This document shows, in pieces, positions 1-7,939 of a stretch of DNA of 64,000 nt (positions are counted from its first letter, which is position 1; each line of letters starts with the position of its first letter). A program made the position numbers and the translations under genes. The notes under the pieces were generated by a model, which saw nothing but the letters and a program-made list of their open reading frames with translations, did not search any database and was not told the origin of the DNA. The stretch is from Bog-532 sp963720945. GTDB taxonomy: Bacteria > Actinomycetota > Actinomycetes > Streptosporangiales > Streptosporangiaceae. Where the stretch lies: assembly GCA_963720945.1 (NCBI GenBank), contig CAVRHH010000012.1, positions 1 to 64,000 of the forward strand, read 5' to 3'.

Positions 1-409
1 GATGCAGAACAATCCCTGCCCAGTCCAGCCGGCTCGCCCACTGGTCAGCGAGTGGACGGCTCAGCTCGAAGGCACCAGGCGGACGCGGGCAGCGTGACCG
101 GCCGCCCAAGCTGAGGAAGGCAGGCACCGAGGAAGACACCTCACTGGCAGGCCGGGGCCCAGCGCCGCCGCACTCGTCCCCGGCCGCCCCCACCAGGCGC
201 GGAAAACAGCAGCAACAGGGTGGCGGCCCGCCCACCTGACGCCGGTCCCCGCCACACGGAACACCGGCCGCCGTACGCGACCCGGCGCCAGGCAAACCCT
301 GCCATAGATAGGGTCGTCTGGTCGTCACTCCCACTGATCCGGAGAGTTAGCGGCGCGCGGTAGCGCCCGGCGGAGCGTCAGCGGAGCCGGGCTGATCTGG
401 CCGCGGTGG
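1..409. other. Non-coding or unrecognised left edge
   Basis: No open frame here resembles a known protein or has a convincing ribosome binding site. The frames present are Arg/Pro/Ala-rich, as random translation of high-GC DNA usually is. The stretch lies downstream of an IS110 transposase remnant, so it may include the rest of that insertion sequence or its target, but I see no terminal repeat that would fix an end. Confidence 0.5.
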
Positions 410-592
410 TCAGGCCGCGCGTTCGAGGATGACCTTGTAGCCGAGGGCTTCGAGCTGGCGGATGTGGCTGCGCCTGCGGCGTTCGGGATTGATGCGGGTG
501 TCGTAGAAGTCACTGCCTAGGTCGGTGTAACGGGCGCCGGGGTCGGCGAGCGGTGAGATGATGACCAGAATGGACCGGCCGATGGCGACCAC
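410..592 (-). pseudogene. IS110-family transposase, C-terminal remnant
   Basis: About 60 residues match the C-terminal end of IS110-type (COG3547) transposases as I recall them: the run DLGSDFYDTRINPERRRR, then HIRQLEALGYKVILERAA to a stop. Full-length enzymes are about 350-450 residues, so the N-terminal DEDD nuclease domain and most of the C-terminal domain are missing. The remnant begins directly after the TAA of the next gene (596-598), and that TAA is in its frame, so the upstream part was lost or replaced. It cannot be active. It marks past insertion-sequence activity at this edge of the accessory region. Confidence 0.7.
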
Positions 593-595
593 GGC

Positions 596-1468
596 TTAGC
601 CCCCTTGGCCTGGATCGTGGTGGCCGTGGGGCAGGCTGTTCTGCTGGGCCCGGGTCGCCTCGTCCGCGCGGACCGTCTCTGAGCGGGCCGCCTCATCCGC
701 GCGGGCCCTCTCCGAGCGGACCGCCTCATCCGCGCGGGCCCTATCCGAGCGGGCCGCCTCATCCGCGCGGGCCGTCTCGTCGCCCGCGCGGACCGTCCCC
801 GCGCGGGCCGCCTCATCCGCGCGGGCCCTCTCCGAGCGGGTCACCTCATCCGCGCGGGCCGTCCCCGCGCGGGCCGCCTCATCCGCGCGGGCCCTCTCCG
901 AGCGGACCGCCTCATCCGCGCGGGCCCTGTCCGAGCGGGCCGCCTCCGCGCGGGCCGTCTCATCCGCGCGGACCGTCCCCGCGCGGGCCGCCTCATCCGC
1001 GCGGGCCCTGTCCGAGCGGGCCGCCTCCGCGCGGGCCGTCTCATCCGCGCGGGCCATCTCCGCGCGGGCCGCCTCATCCGCGCGGGCCCTATCCGAGCGG
1101 GCCGCCTCATCCGCGCGGGCCCTCTCCGAGCGGGCCGCTTCGGCTTGGGCACTCTCGCGCTGGCCGGTCAGGTCGCGGTCCTGGCTGACGGCTGTCTGTC
1201 CGCCGGACTGTTTCAGTTCGCGGCGTGCGGCGCGGCCGCGGCGTGAGGTCCGGCGCGCACCGGCCAGCAGCAGGCCCAGCCCGAGCATGGCGGCCGCCCC
1301 GACCACGATGCCGTAGAGGAACAGCGCGCCGGTGGAACCGGTCACGTGGTAGCCGAACACCGAGAAGCCATGGGTCAGCGCGTGCCCGCTGCCGACGTTG
1401 CTGAACACGCCCGCCACGCCCACGACCACCGCGGCGACCAGGATGATGACGCCGAGAACGACAAACAT
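596..1468 (-). CDS. Two-TM membrane protein with 11-residue charged repeats
   Basis: A 290-aa protein. The ATG at 1468 is preferred over a TTG at 1480 because TTGGAGAGTGTC gives GGAG six bases upstream. Residues 1-20 and about 45-70 are hydrophobic helices separated by a short polar loop, resembling LapA-type small membrane proteins. A basic stretch (RRTSRRGRAARREL) follows. From about residue 95 the chain is a long series of ARADEAARSDR-like units with an 11-residue period, rich in Ala, Arg, Asp and Glu. This pattern suits a long single or hendecad coiled-coil helix on one side of the membrane. The C-terminal tail is short and Gln/His/Gly-rich. No catalytic motif is seen, so the function is unknown. 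The coding repeats are near-identical at the DNA level and may vary in copy number between strains. Confidence 0.65.
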   Translation of the reverse strand: MFVVLGVIILVAAVVVGVAGVFSNVGSGHALTHGFSVFGYHVTGSTGALFLYGIVVGAAAMLGLGLLLAGARRTSRRGRAARRELKQSGGQTAVSQDRDLTGQRESAQAEAARSERARADEAARSDRARADEAARAEMARADETARAEAARSDRARADEAARAGTVRADETARAEAARSDRARADEAVRSERARADEAARAGTARADEVTRSERARADEAARAGTVRAGDETARADEAARSDRARADEAVRSERARADEAARSETVRADEATRAQQNSLPHGHHDPGQGG

Positions 1469-1499
1469 GACACTCTCCAAATATTCGCCCTATACCCAG

Positions 1500-1751
1500 T
1501 CAACTCGGAGGTTGAATCAAGTCAAACCGGGCCCACACGTGGCCCGGCTCGATCCAGGGCACGCCTCGCTCTGCCCCGTCCTTCCGATAGATGCCGATGG
1601 TCTCGCCGACGGAGATCAGACTCAAGGGTGGCGCGGTCTTTGCGCCATCGAAGACGCGACCGTAGGGAGCGCCCTTGACTGTGAGCTTGCGCGGCGAGAA
1701 GATACCCGGCACAGAGGACGGGCCACGCCCGGATCTTGCAGTCGCGGTCAT
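1500..1751 (-). CDS. Small hypothetical protein (83 aa)
   Basis: The frame translates to a normal-looking protein with mixed hydrophobic and charged segments, for example VFDGAKTAPPLSLISVGE and WIEPGHVWARFDL. It is unlike the Arg/Pro-rich shadow frames around it. The ATG at 1751 has no clear Shine-Dalgarno sequence. It sits 32 bases upstream of the repeat-containing membrane protein on the same strand and could share its transcript. I do not recognise the family; it may also be a fragment of a longer gene. Confidence 0.4.
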   Translation of the reverse strand: MTATARSGRGPSSVPGIFSPRKLTVKGAPYGRVFDGAKTAPPLSLISVGETIGIYRKDGAERGVPWIEPGHVWARFDLIQPPS

Positions 1752-2370
1752 CGTCGCAGCGTAACGGCGGATACCGCCGACCTGCGGGTGCGGGGCAGCC
1801 GGCCTGGCGGCGGCGGGCCGCGCCCGTCAGGGCTCCCGCCCGAGAGGTCGCGGCTGGCCGCCCGCCCCGGAGTCGGACAGTATCCCCCGCCTTTCTCCGC
1901 TCACGGCCTGGTGGTGGTGCCCGTCTCAGTCACGCATCCCGGCTCGATGACTTCGCGTCTACCTGCCTGTGCTCCGGGCCACCGGCCCCCGCGCTCGGCG
2001 TGCCGAAGGCGCGCCCTTGAAGCATTTCGTAGAGAAAATTGTCACAGCTCGTGATCGGCAACAGCCAGGCGATTCCTGTCCGGCTCCACTTGATGCGCGA
2101 CACCGTGGCCTCACTTGATGCCTTACAGGGTCCGATGCCCCGCGGCTGACGCCCCGGACCCGCGTCCCAAGGGCCCTCGGCGGCCCCTAATGTCTATTAC
2201 CCTCCTGCTCCGCGCACGCGACCGGACCTTCGCCGGCGTCACGCGCGGGGACACCCCGGCCCTCCCGGGACACACAAACACCTCACAACGGCCGCCCACT
2301 GACCACCCACCCACCCGCCAGCGCGTGCGGGCACTGTACGGCCCCCAAAGACAGCGGCTACCGCCGCTGG

Positions 2371-2481
2371 CCTGGCTGGATGTTGTTCTACCCGTTCCGC
2401 CTCCGTTTTCCTGACCTCACCCCCACTCCGTGTGGCCGAGGTCAGGAAAACTCCAGCTACACAGAACAACATCCAGCCAGG
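2371..2481. repeat. Nested perfect inverted repeats (19-bp outer, 13-bp inner)
   Basis: The outer arms 2371-2389 (CCTGGCTGGATGTTGTTCT) and 2463-2481 are perfect reverse complements over 19 bp. Inside them 2406-2418 (TTTTCCTGACCTC) and 2438-2450 are perfect complements over 13 bp. A short CCAC/GTGG pair in the 19-nt central loop could extend the inner stem. The whole 111-bp unit can fold as a cruciform or a two-tier hairpin. It is too symmetrical to be chance. It may be a MITE-like palindromic element, a single-strand or transfer origin, or a structured RNA. No U-rich tract follows, so a simple terminator is less likely. Confidence 0.85.
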
Positions 2482-2490
2482 CAAAAACAA

Positions 2491-2516
2491 AGATCAAAAT
2501 CAAGGTCAAGGTCAAA
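2491..2516 (+). repeat. Tandem GGTCAA/GATCAA hexamers
   Basis: The run AGATCAAAATCAAGGTCAAGG followed by TCAAAA contains four to five head-to-tail ATCAA/GTCAA units directly after the nested palindrome. It is unusually A-rich for this genome. It may be part of the same cis-acting locus as the palindrome and the downstream repeat array. Confidence 0.55.
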
Positions 2517-2628
2517 ACCGTGGGGGGAACCCCGAACCCCGCCCCCTTCGGCCCCGAGGTTCGAGGTCCCCCCCACACCCCCCTCCTGGCTCCTGCCCCA
2601 CCCGTAGCGACGGTTGCTCACCACACAC

Positions 2629-2877
2629 ATGACCGGGGAAGGCGCACAACACCCCGGTACCGCGCCGGACAAATGACCACGGAAATTGCAAGCAAGATCG
2701 CACGGGTAACTGCCAGTAGACAATGATCATGGAAAGTGCAAGCAAGACCACGCCCATGACGCGCCACAACCGGCCGGCGAGGAAAGTGCACGCACACGCA
2801 TGACCCGCGCAAACGGTGACCGCGGAAGCAGCCCCGAACCCCGGTACCCGGCCGCGCCAATGACCACGGAAAACATC
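2629..2877 (+). repeat. Six-unit direct-repeat (iteron-like) array
   Basis: Copies of an 18-bp motif, consensus ATGACCACGGAAAGTGCA, start at 2629, 2673, 2723, 2773 (left half degenerate), 2816 and 2860. Start-to-start distances are 44, 50, 50, 43 and 44 bases. The core GACCACGGAA is best kept. The array ends about 100 bases before the NUDIX start. Regularly spaced short repeats next to mobile-element genes are typical of plasmid or ICE origins, of partition sites, and of the clt loci bound by TraB/FtsK-type translocases; an FtsK/Tra-like gene lies at 11689-13564. The repeat itself is seen directly; the role is inferred. Confidence 0.7.
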
Positions 2878-2982
2878 CGATGCAAGCGAAAGGGTGAAGA
2901 CCGTGCCGCGCACCGTACGATGCGATGCCTGGGGCCAGCGCCCGCTGGATTCATCCGGCGCGCCTCGTAGTAGCGTCCCTAC

Positions 2983-3552
2983 GTGGGCAACGACATTTCC
3001 TCGGAACGGACCCGCTGGACCATCCACGGCGAACGTCTCGTGGATGAAAACCCGCACATCCGCGTGTCGGTCGCCAGCGTTGAACTGCCAGACGGCAGGC
3101 AGTTCGACCAGTACGTCTTCCGCATGCCACGAGCGGCCATGGCCGCTGTCCTCGACGAGGCGGGGGAAAACATCCTCCTCATCTGGCGGCATCGGTTCAT
3201 CCTCGGGCAATGGAACTGGGAAGTCCCCGGCGGCTACGCCGACCCCGGCGAGGACGGCACCGCCACCGCAGCGCGCGAGGTCGAAGAAGAGACCGGCTGG
3301 CGGCCACGCAACCTTCGTTTCCTGCTCACCTTTCAGCCAGCCGTCGGCTCCGCTGACGCACCCCAGGACCTCTACATCGCACGTGGTGCTGACCTCGTCG
3401 GCACACCCCACCCAGACGAAACCGAGGCCGTGCGCTGGGTACCCATCAGCGAAGCGCAGCAGATGATCGCTACCGGCCAGATTGTCGGCGCTGCCACCGT
3501 CATCGCCGTCATGCACGCAGCTCAGGAAGCCGTGCGGCGGCGTAGTCCCTGA
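2983..3552 (+). CDS. NUDIX hydrolase
   Basis: A 189-aa protein with a perfect Nudix box (Gx5Ex7REUxEExGU) at residues 84-106: G84, E90, R98-E99, E102-E103 and G105. The order of the fold resembles ADP-ribose pyrophosphatase-type enzymes, which cleave nucleoside diphosphates linked to another moiety using Mg2+; the substrate cannot be assigned. The start is GTG at 2983. The 3' end overlaps by 44 bases the end of a convergently transcribed XRE/TPR regulator gene, a pair I have seen repeatedly in actinobacterial accessory regions. It is probably cytosolic. Confidence 0.88.
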   Translation: MGNDISSERTRWTIHGERLVDENPHIRVSVASVELPDGRQFDQYVFRMPRAAMAAVLDEAGENILLIWRHRFILGQWNWEVPGGYADPGEDGTATAAREVEEETGWRPRNLRFLLTFQPAVGSADAPQDLYIARGADLVGTPHPDETEAVRWVPISEAQQMIATGQIVGAATVIAVMHAAQEAVRRRSP

Positions 3553-4887
3553 ACTCGTCAGCCCGCCTGTCGCCGCCGTGGGCCACCATGCAGCGCAGTA
3601 CATCGCGCACGTAGGTCACCGCCCGCGCCGACTCCAGGCCACTGGCCAAGTCAACTGCTTGCTGCCCGCGCTCACATGCCTGCTCTATCTCGCCCTGGAG
3701 CGCGTAACTCATGGCCAGGAGCGCCACATTGAACGCCTTGCCCCGTACGTAATCCGGGTTCATGTCCAGCGAGCGCAGCGCATACTTCTCTGCCAGCCCT
3801 CCTCGCCCCAGGACGCGGAAACAGTGAGCAATCTTCGCCGCAAAATAAGCTTCATCGAAATAACTAAGCCACGAGGGCACATCCGAACTGGACGCCTGGT
3901 CAAACACCGCCTCCGCGCGCCGTAGCGCACGCGCGCACGAGGCCGCGTCCTGCCGCAGCGCGTGACCGTGCGCCTCCATGACGATCGTCTCCGTCTGCAA
4001 CACGCCCACACCCGCGCGCCGAGCCGCCGTATTCGCCGCGTGCGCCATGTCAATGGCCTGGTCAGCCTGAGCGACATAGACCGCCTGCTGGCTCATCGCG
4101 GCCAGAATCTCGCCGCCGAGCCCGTCATCCTGCGCAAAGCGCGCCATAGACAGCGCCTGGACGAGGTAACGCTGCGCCAGGCCCTGCATCTCCAGGTCAT
4201 GCGCCTGCCAGCCGCAAAGCTGCGACAATTCGGCAGCGGCGGAAAAGAGCTGGCGCCGCACATCATCAGTGCAGCGCGCCTCACACAGCAGCGGCGCAAT
4301 ATCCGTATGGAGATAAGACACCACCGTCGGCCGTATACGCCGCCGCCAAGACGATTATCCAGGACCCGGAATGCCTGGATCGCCTCACGGATCGCCTGGA
4401 TATCACCCGCGCCGATCCGGCGGCTCCCGTTGCCGCCGTTAACGGCAGTACGGGGCGACAACAGCCACCGCAGCGCAGCTGACGAGTAGGCCGCCAGATC
4501 AAAGCCAGAGCCGATCAGTGCCCGCCGTTGCTCAAGGTCACCTTCCGCAAGGCCATGCACGACACGGGCAACGTCCACTGTCGTCAGCGGCATACTCAGC
4601 GCTGCCTCATCCGATACCCGATCATGCGACATGCCCAAGTCGGCTACAGTCACCGGCCGGGCCAGCTTGGCACTGAATACCTCTGCCAGCAAAGAGGGAG
4701 TCGGTGGGCGTGGCCGCTCACCACGCAGCCAGCGTTCAACGGAACTGTGGTTGAACCTCAGACCCTCGAAACCTCGCGACTCACCAGCCCGGATCACTCG
4801 TGCGGCCAGGCCCTTCTTCGAGAAACCCGCCTCAGTGATAAGCGCAGCAAGGCTCCGGTTCGGCTGCCTGAGCCGTCTGGTCATCAC
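3509..4887 (-). pseudogene. XRE/TPR transcriptional regulator, frameshifted
   Basis: The N-terminal part (4887 or ATG 4884 down to about 4345) is a helix-turn-helix protein with SKKGLAARV, the run FNHSSVERWLRGERP and VLDNRLGGG. The C-terminal part (about 4324 to 3509) is in another frame and has the TPR-like helices of this actinobacterial family (for example LFSAAAELSQLCGW and EILAAMSQQAVYVAQ). Adding one base between about 4325 and 4347, in a GGC-rich stretch, would join VLDNRLGGG to VVSYLHTDIAPLL with five residues between. That spacing matches my memory of intact relatives. The gene is therefore one base short: a decayed regulator or a sequence error. It probably controlled the divergent small-protein/methyltransferase operon starting at 5063. 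Confidence 0.75.
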
Positions 4888-5062
4888 GCCTTCCCGATGG
4901 GTCCCACTCCGCGTTCGTCAGCCGCCAGTGTGCCACGTGTTACCGCGAATCTCCTATCAGTAACCGCATTCGCACGCCCCCCTACGCACGCACGCATCCC
5001 GAACTCACGCCTTACAGCGTCGCGTGAACATCCGGTCATCTCTCAGGCGAAGGGAGAAACCT

Positions 5063-5368
5063 ATGCCGCAGCGAAACGTCAAAGAACGCGTTACCGAACA
5101 GTTCCGGCGTCCTGCCGACGATGCGGCCCAGCAACCCTGTATCGAGCCCGCGATCGGCAGCGCCGCTCAGCTTCCACCACCGCCAGCCCCCGGAATCACG
5201 CTTGACGACGTGCGCCGTGAGTTCGGAGAGCAATGGGACATCGCGGCCATCCCCCAGGGGTACCGGGCCATCCTGCGCGACCCAGGCGAGCGTGCACGGG
5301 TCGTGCTGTATGGCCGCACGCCTGCCGAGCTGGCCGAGTCAATCCACATGGCGCAGGTCCCGACATGA
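5063..5368 (+). CDS. Small conserved hypothetical protein
   Basis: A 101-aa protein. The ATG at 5063 is chosen for AAGGGAG six bases upstream (5050-5056). The N-terminal half is Gln/Pro-rich and probably disordered. The C-terminal half (DDVRREFGEQWDIAAIPQGY through the end) looks like a compact alpha/beta fold. It begins a run of tightly packed genes: its TGA overlaps the next ATG in ATGA. The family is recurrent in actinobacterial integrative elements as I recall, but I know no function. It is divergent from the broken XRE/TPR regulator, which may have controlled it. Confidence 0.7.
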   Translation: MPQRNVKERVTEQFRRPADDAAQQPCIEPAIGSAAQLPPPPAPGITLDDVRREFGEQWDIAAIPQGYRAILRDPGERARVVLYGRTPAELAESIHMAQVPT

Positions 5369-5703
5369 CCGGGCGGGACGTGCTCACCGGCCAGGTACCG
5401 GTCCCGGCCGGGATGCTGGCCGAACTGGCCGCGCTGCGCGCCGCCCTGCCCGGCTATGACGTGAACCTCACCAGCCACAGCCCCGCCCGCCGGTACGAGG
5501 CCACCCGCCGCGACCCGAGCCCCGGAACGTGGTGCGTGGTCAGCAGCGACCCCGCCGACCTGTGGCGGGAACTAGCGCCCCGCGCCCGCCCCGACACCCC
5601 GGACAGGCCGCCGCTCATCCTGACCGCCCAGCGCGAAGGCCGGGCATCACTCGCCAAAGCTCCGCCCGGCCCCCGCGTCCTCCCCACAACCCCAGGAAGG
5701 TGA
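5365..5703 (+). CDS. Small hypothetical protein, translationally coupled
   Basis: A 112-aa protein starting at the ATG that overlaps the previous stop (ATGA), which favours this start over upstream in-frame codons. It contains PAGMLAELAALRAALPGYDV and ATRRDPSPGTWCVVSSDPADL, suggesting a small alpha/beta protein, followed by a Pro-rich tail. It belongs with the 5063 gene and the downstream methyltransferase to one operon. I do not recognise a function. Confidence 0.65.
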   Translation: MTGRDVLTGQVPVPAGMLAELAALRAALPGYDVNLTSHSPARRYEATRRDPSPGTWCVVSSDPADLWRELAPRARPDTPDRPPLILTAQREGRASLAKAPPGPRVLPTTPGR

Positions 5704-5711
5704 CCCCCAGC

Positions 5712-5786
5712 ATGCCTTTCGTACCGGCCGCATCCCCCCACGCGCCGACCCCCCTCATCCGCCCCGTCCGCCCCGCCGCCCGGTAA
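5712..5786 (+). CDS. 24-aa ORF coupled to methyltransferase start
   Basis: A short Pro/Ala-rich frame (MPFVPAASPHAPTPL and nine more residues) with AAGG about ten bases upstream. Its TAA overlaps the ATG of the next gene as TAATG. The arrangement suggests a leader whose translation delivers ribosomes to the methyltransferase start. The peptide itself shows no motif and may have no separate role. Confidence 0.35.
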   Translation: MPFVPAASPHAPTPLIRPVRPAAR

Positions 5787-6642
5787 TGGGCGGCTGGCAA
5801 TCGGCCGCCGCCCCGCAGCACGGCAACCTGACGGAGCCGCTGATGCCCTTCGACACGACCCGGCCGAACATAGCGCGAGCGTATGACTACCTCCTGGGCG
5901 GCAAAGATAACTTCGCCGCCGACCGGGACCTGGCCGACAAGCTGGTGGCCATCTACCCGGGGGTGCGGCAGATGGTGGCCGGTAACCGCCGGTTCCTGGC
6001 CCGCGCCCTGGACTATGTGCTGGCCCAGGGCATCCGCCAGTATGTGGACCTCGGTGCCGGGCTGCCCACGTCCCCGGCCGTGCATGAGATCGTCCGCGAC
6101 CACGACAACACCGCCGCCGTGGTCTACGTCGACAACGACCCGGTCGTGCTTAACCACCTATGGGCACTGGCCGCCAGCGGCGATGACCACGTCGCCGCCG
6201 TCGCCGGGGATCTGGGTAAACCCGCCGCCATCCTGGACGCGGTCCAGGCCACCGGGCTGATCGGCCTGGACCAGCCGGCGTGCCTGATCCTGGCCATGGT
6301 GCTGCACTTCACGGACGCCGCCGCCGCGCGCGACCTGGTCGCCACCTACGTCCGCGAGCTGGCCCCCGGCTCGTGTGTGATCATCACCGTGGCCTGCGGG
6401 GATCCGGCTATCGGCGCACAGATCACCCGCACTTACGACGCCGCCGCCGTGCACAACCACACCGCCGAGGATGTGGCCTCGTTTTTTCCGGCCTGGCCCT
6501 GATCAGCCCGGGGATCGCGGACGCCCGCGCGTGGCAGGCCGGCTGGTCAACCCCGGCCCCGTTCACTGAACGGCCCGGGCAAGTGCTGGCCGGGATCGGC
6601 CGCAAACCACCAGCACAGCCAGCCGAGGCGGCCCGGCCGTGA
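5786..6642 (+). pseudogene. DUF574-type SAM-dependent methyltransferase, frameshifted near 3' end
   Basis: The protein matches the actinobacterial methyltransferase family PF04672 (DUF574): RPNIARAYDYLLGGKDNFAAD near the N terminus, the SAM-binding run QYVDLGAGLPTSPAVHEI, and VVYVDNDPVVLNHL. The frame stops early at 6502. One added T in the T6 tract at 6482-6487 restores the usual C terminus (SFFSGLALISPGIADARAW) and extends the protein to 6642. It is therefore a base-level indel, a sequencing error, or a site of -1 ribosomal slippage. The start is ATG 5786 (TAATG coupling) or ATG 5843, which has GGAG seven bases upstream. The methylated substrate is unknown. Confidence 0.8.
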
Positions 6643-6737
6643 CCGGCGAGCCGGGCGTCACCCTCGAATCACTGAACTGGGAGTGGGGCGACGCCTACCT
6701 GATCTGCTACGCCCGGGTTATCTCTAGCCTCAACTGA
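6639..6737 (+). pseudogene. 5' part of small gene split by the transposon
   Basis: GTG at 6639 overlaps the methyltransferase TGA (GTGA). The frame reads TGEPGVTLESLNWEWGDAYL, then ICYAR up to about 6716, after which sequence of the mobile element adds VISSLN and a stop. The missing part lies 4.3 kb away at 11011: joining ICYAR to DQWTALRRDTRRFL gives one continuous protein of a small family common in actinobacterial elements. This fixes the left end of the insertion. Confidence 0.75.
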
Positions 6738-6803
6738 GGTGTCTTTAACGTCCGTCACGGGCATACTCCCCTGCCCGGATGACGGTCTGATCGTGGTTAT
6801 CTC
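6714..6803. repeat. Left end of transposon: terminal IR and subterminal direct copy
   Basis: CGGGTTATCT (6714-6723) is the inverted partner of 11000-11009. A second direct copy, GGTTATCTCCTGCCT, lies at 6795-6809, resembling GGTTATCTCTAGCCT at 6716-6730 (13 of 15 identical). These are likely binding sites for the element's own recombinases. Confidence 0.6.
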
Positions 6804-6826
6804 CTGCCTTGTCCATGACGTGGTTC

Positions 6827-6833
6827 AAGGAGG
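6827..6833 (+). promoter_or_regulatory. Strong RBS deciding the tnpA start
   Basis: AAGGAGG lies five bases before the ATG at 6839. It selects this codon over the in-frame TTG at 6809 and ATG at 6815. Confidence 0.75.
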
Positions 6834-6838
6834 AGACG

Positions 6839-7939
6839 ATGCTCGTGCATCCGGTGGCGGTCCCCGGTTCGGGGACGCGATCGTGGACGGTTCTGGGGGA
6901 CGACGATGTGCCGGTCGTCCCGGTCGAGAGGTTCCTGGCCTATCTCACCGACATCGGGCGGTCACCGAACACGGTGAAGGCATACGCTCATGATCTCAAG
7001 AATTACTGGCAGTTCCTCGGGTTCCGGGGGCTGGACTGGCGCGAGGCCCGGCTGGAGGACATCGGCGAGTTCGTCGCCTGGCTGCAGCTCCCTCTTGCGG
7101 GGCGATCGGGAGAGGTCGCGGTGCTGCCGTCCGTGGCGGCCGAGGTCAGCGCCTCGACGGTAAACCGCAAGCTCGCGGCCGTGAGCGCGTTCTATGCGCA
7201 CCAGGCCCGCACCGGAGCCGGGGTCGGCGACCTGCTGGCAGAGTGGAGGGCCGGCGGGCGGGGCGGCTGGAAGCCGTTCCTGCACCACATCAGCAAGGGG
7301 CAGCCGTATCGCGGCCGGGCCATCGCGCTGAAGGCGCCGAAGAAGCTGCCGCGGGTCCTGGCAGCCGCCGAGATGCAGGCGATCCTCGATGCCTGCACGA
7401 GGCTGCGGGACCGGTTCTTCTTCGCCGTTCTTCACGAGACAGGCTGCCGGGCCGGCGAAGTACTCGGCCTCCGGCATGAGGACATCGCCGCCGCCGAGTC
7501 CGAGGTCAGCATCGTGCCGCGGGAGAACGCGAACGGGGCGAGGGCCAAGTCCGGAGGCCGGGGCGTCCCCGTCGGGCCGGACCTGATCCGGCTCTATGCC
7601 GACTACCTGCACGAGGAGTACGGCGGCATCGACAGCGACTACGTGTTCGTGAACATCTGGGCGGAGCCGAAGGGGCAGGCGTGGTCGTATCAGGCGGCCT
7701 ATGACCTCGTCCTGCGGCTCCGGGGCAGGACCGGGATCGCTTTCGATCCCCACTGGTTCCGTCACAGCGCGGCGACAAGGTGGCTGCGCGACGGCGTCCC
7801 CATCGAGGTCGTGTCCACGCTGCTCGGACATTCGTCGGTAGCTGTCACGTCCTCCGTCTATGGCCATCTGACCGCGGAGGACGCGCGGGCGGCACTGGAG
7901 AAGGCCGGCTGGTTCACCGGGAAGGAAGTGTCTTGGTGA
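6839..7939 (+). CDS. tnpA: Tyrosine recombinase, TnpA of Tn554-like element
   Basis: A 366-aa site-specific recombinase, close in length to Tn554 TnpA. The N-terminal SAM-like DNA-binding domain contains TDIGRSPNTVKAYAHDLKNY (about residues 37-56). Catalytic residues are visible: R204 in GCRAGE, H305 and R308 in HWFRHSAATRW, H331 in LLGHSS, and the nucleophile Y341 in SSVYGHL. It should cut and rejoin DNA through a phosphotyrosine intermediate, together with TnpB. Its TGA overlaps the GTG of the next gene. All catalytic residues are present, so it looks functional. Confidence 0.88.
   Translation: MLVHPVAVPGSGTRSWTVLGDDDVPVVPVERFLAYLTDIGRSPNTVKAYAHDLKNYWQFLGFRGLDWREARLEDIGEFVAWLQLPLAGRSGEVAVLPSVAAEVSASTVNRKLAAVSAFYAHQARTGAGVGDLLAEWRAGGRGGWKPFLHHISKGQPYRGRAIALKAPKKLPRVLAAAEMQAILDACTRLRDRFFFAVLHETGCRAGEVLGLRHEDIAAAESEVSIVPRENANGARAKSGGRGVPVGPDLIRLYADYLHEEYGGIDSDYVFVNIWAEPKGQAWSYQAAYDLVLRLRGRTGIAFDPHWFRHSAATRWLRDGVPIEVVSTLLGHSSVAVTSSVYGHLTAEDARAALEKAGWFTGKEVSW

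Larger units (their letters stand above)
1752..2982. other. 1.2-kb non-coding region with cis-acting repeats
   Basis: No credible gene lies between the 83-aa frame and the NUDIX gene. The stretch is structured instead. It holds a nested palindrome at 2371-2481, reiterated GGTCAA/GATCAA hexamers at about 2491-2516, a G/C-rich imperfect palindrome around 2520-2560, and six copies of an ATGACCACGGAAAGTGCA-like unit between 2629 and 2877. Such an arrangement in a mobile element suggests an origin of replication or transfer, or a partition or operator region. Which of these it is cannot be told from the sequence alone. Confidence 0.6.

Noticed and set aside
660..1140. CRISPR-like repeats
   Set aside because: The repeats are in frame inside a coding region, have no unique spacers, and encode an 11-residue protein repeat.
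1398..2054. 218-aa plus-strand frame
   Set aside because: Overlaps the start of the membrane protein and the 83-aa frame on the other strand; Arg/Pro/Cys-rich with no motif.
2239..2632. Several 60-100-aa frames across the nested palindrome
   Set aside because: They read through both arms of the inverted repeat in opposite directions, lack RBS and change character at the repeat borders.
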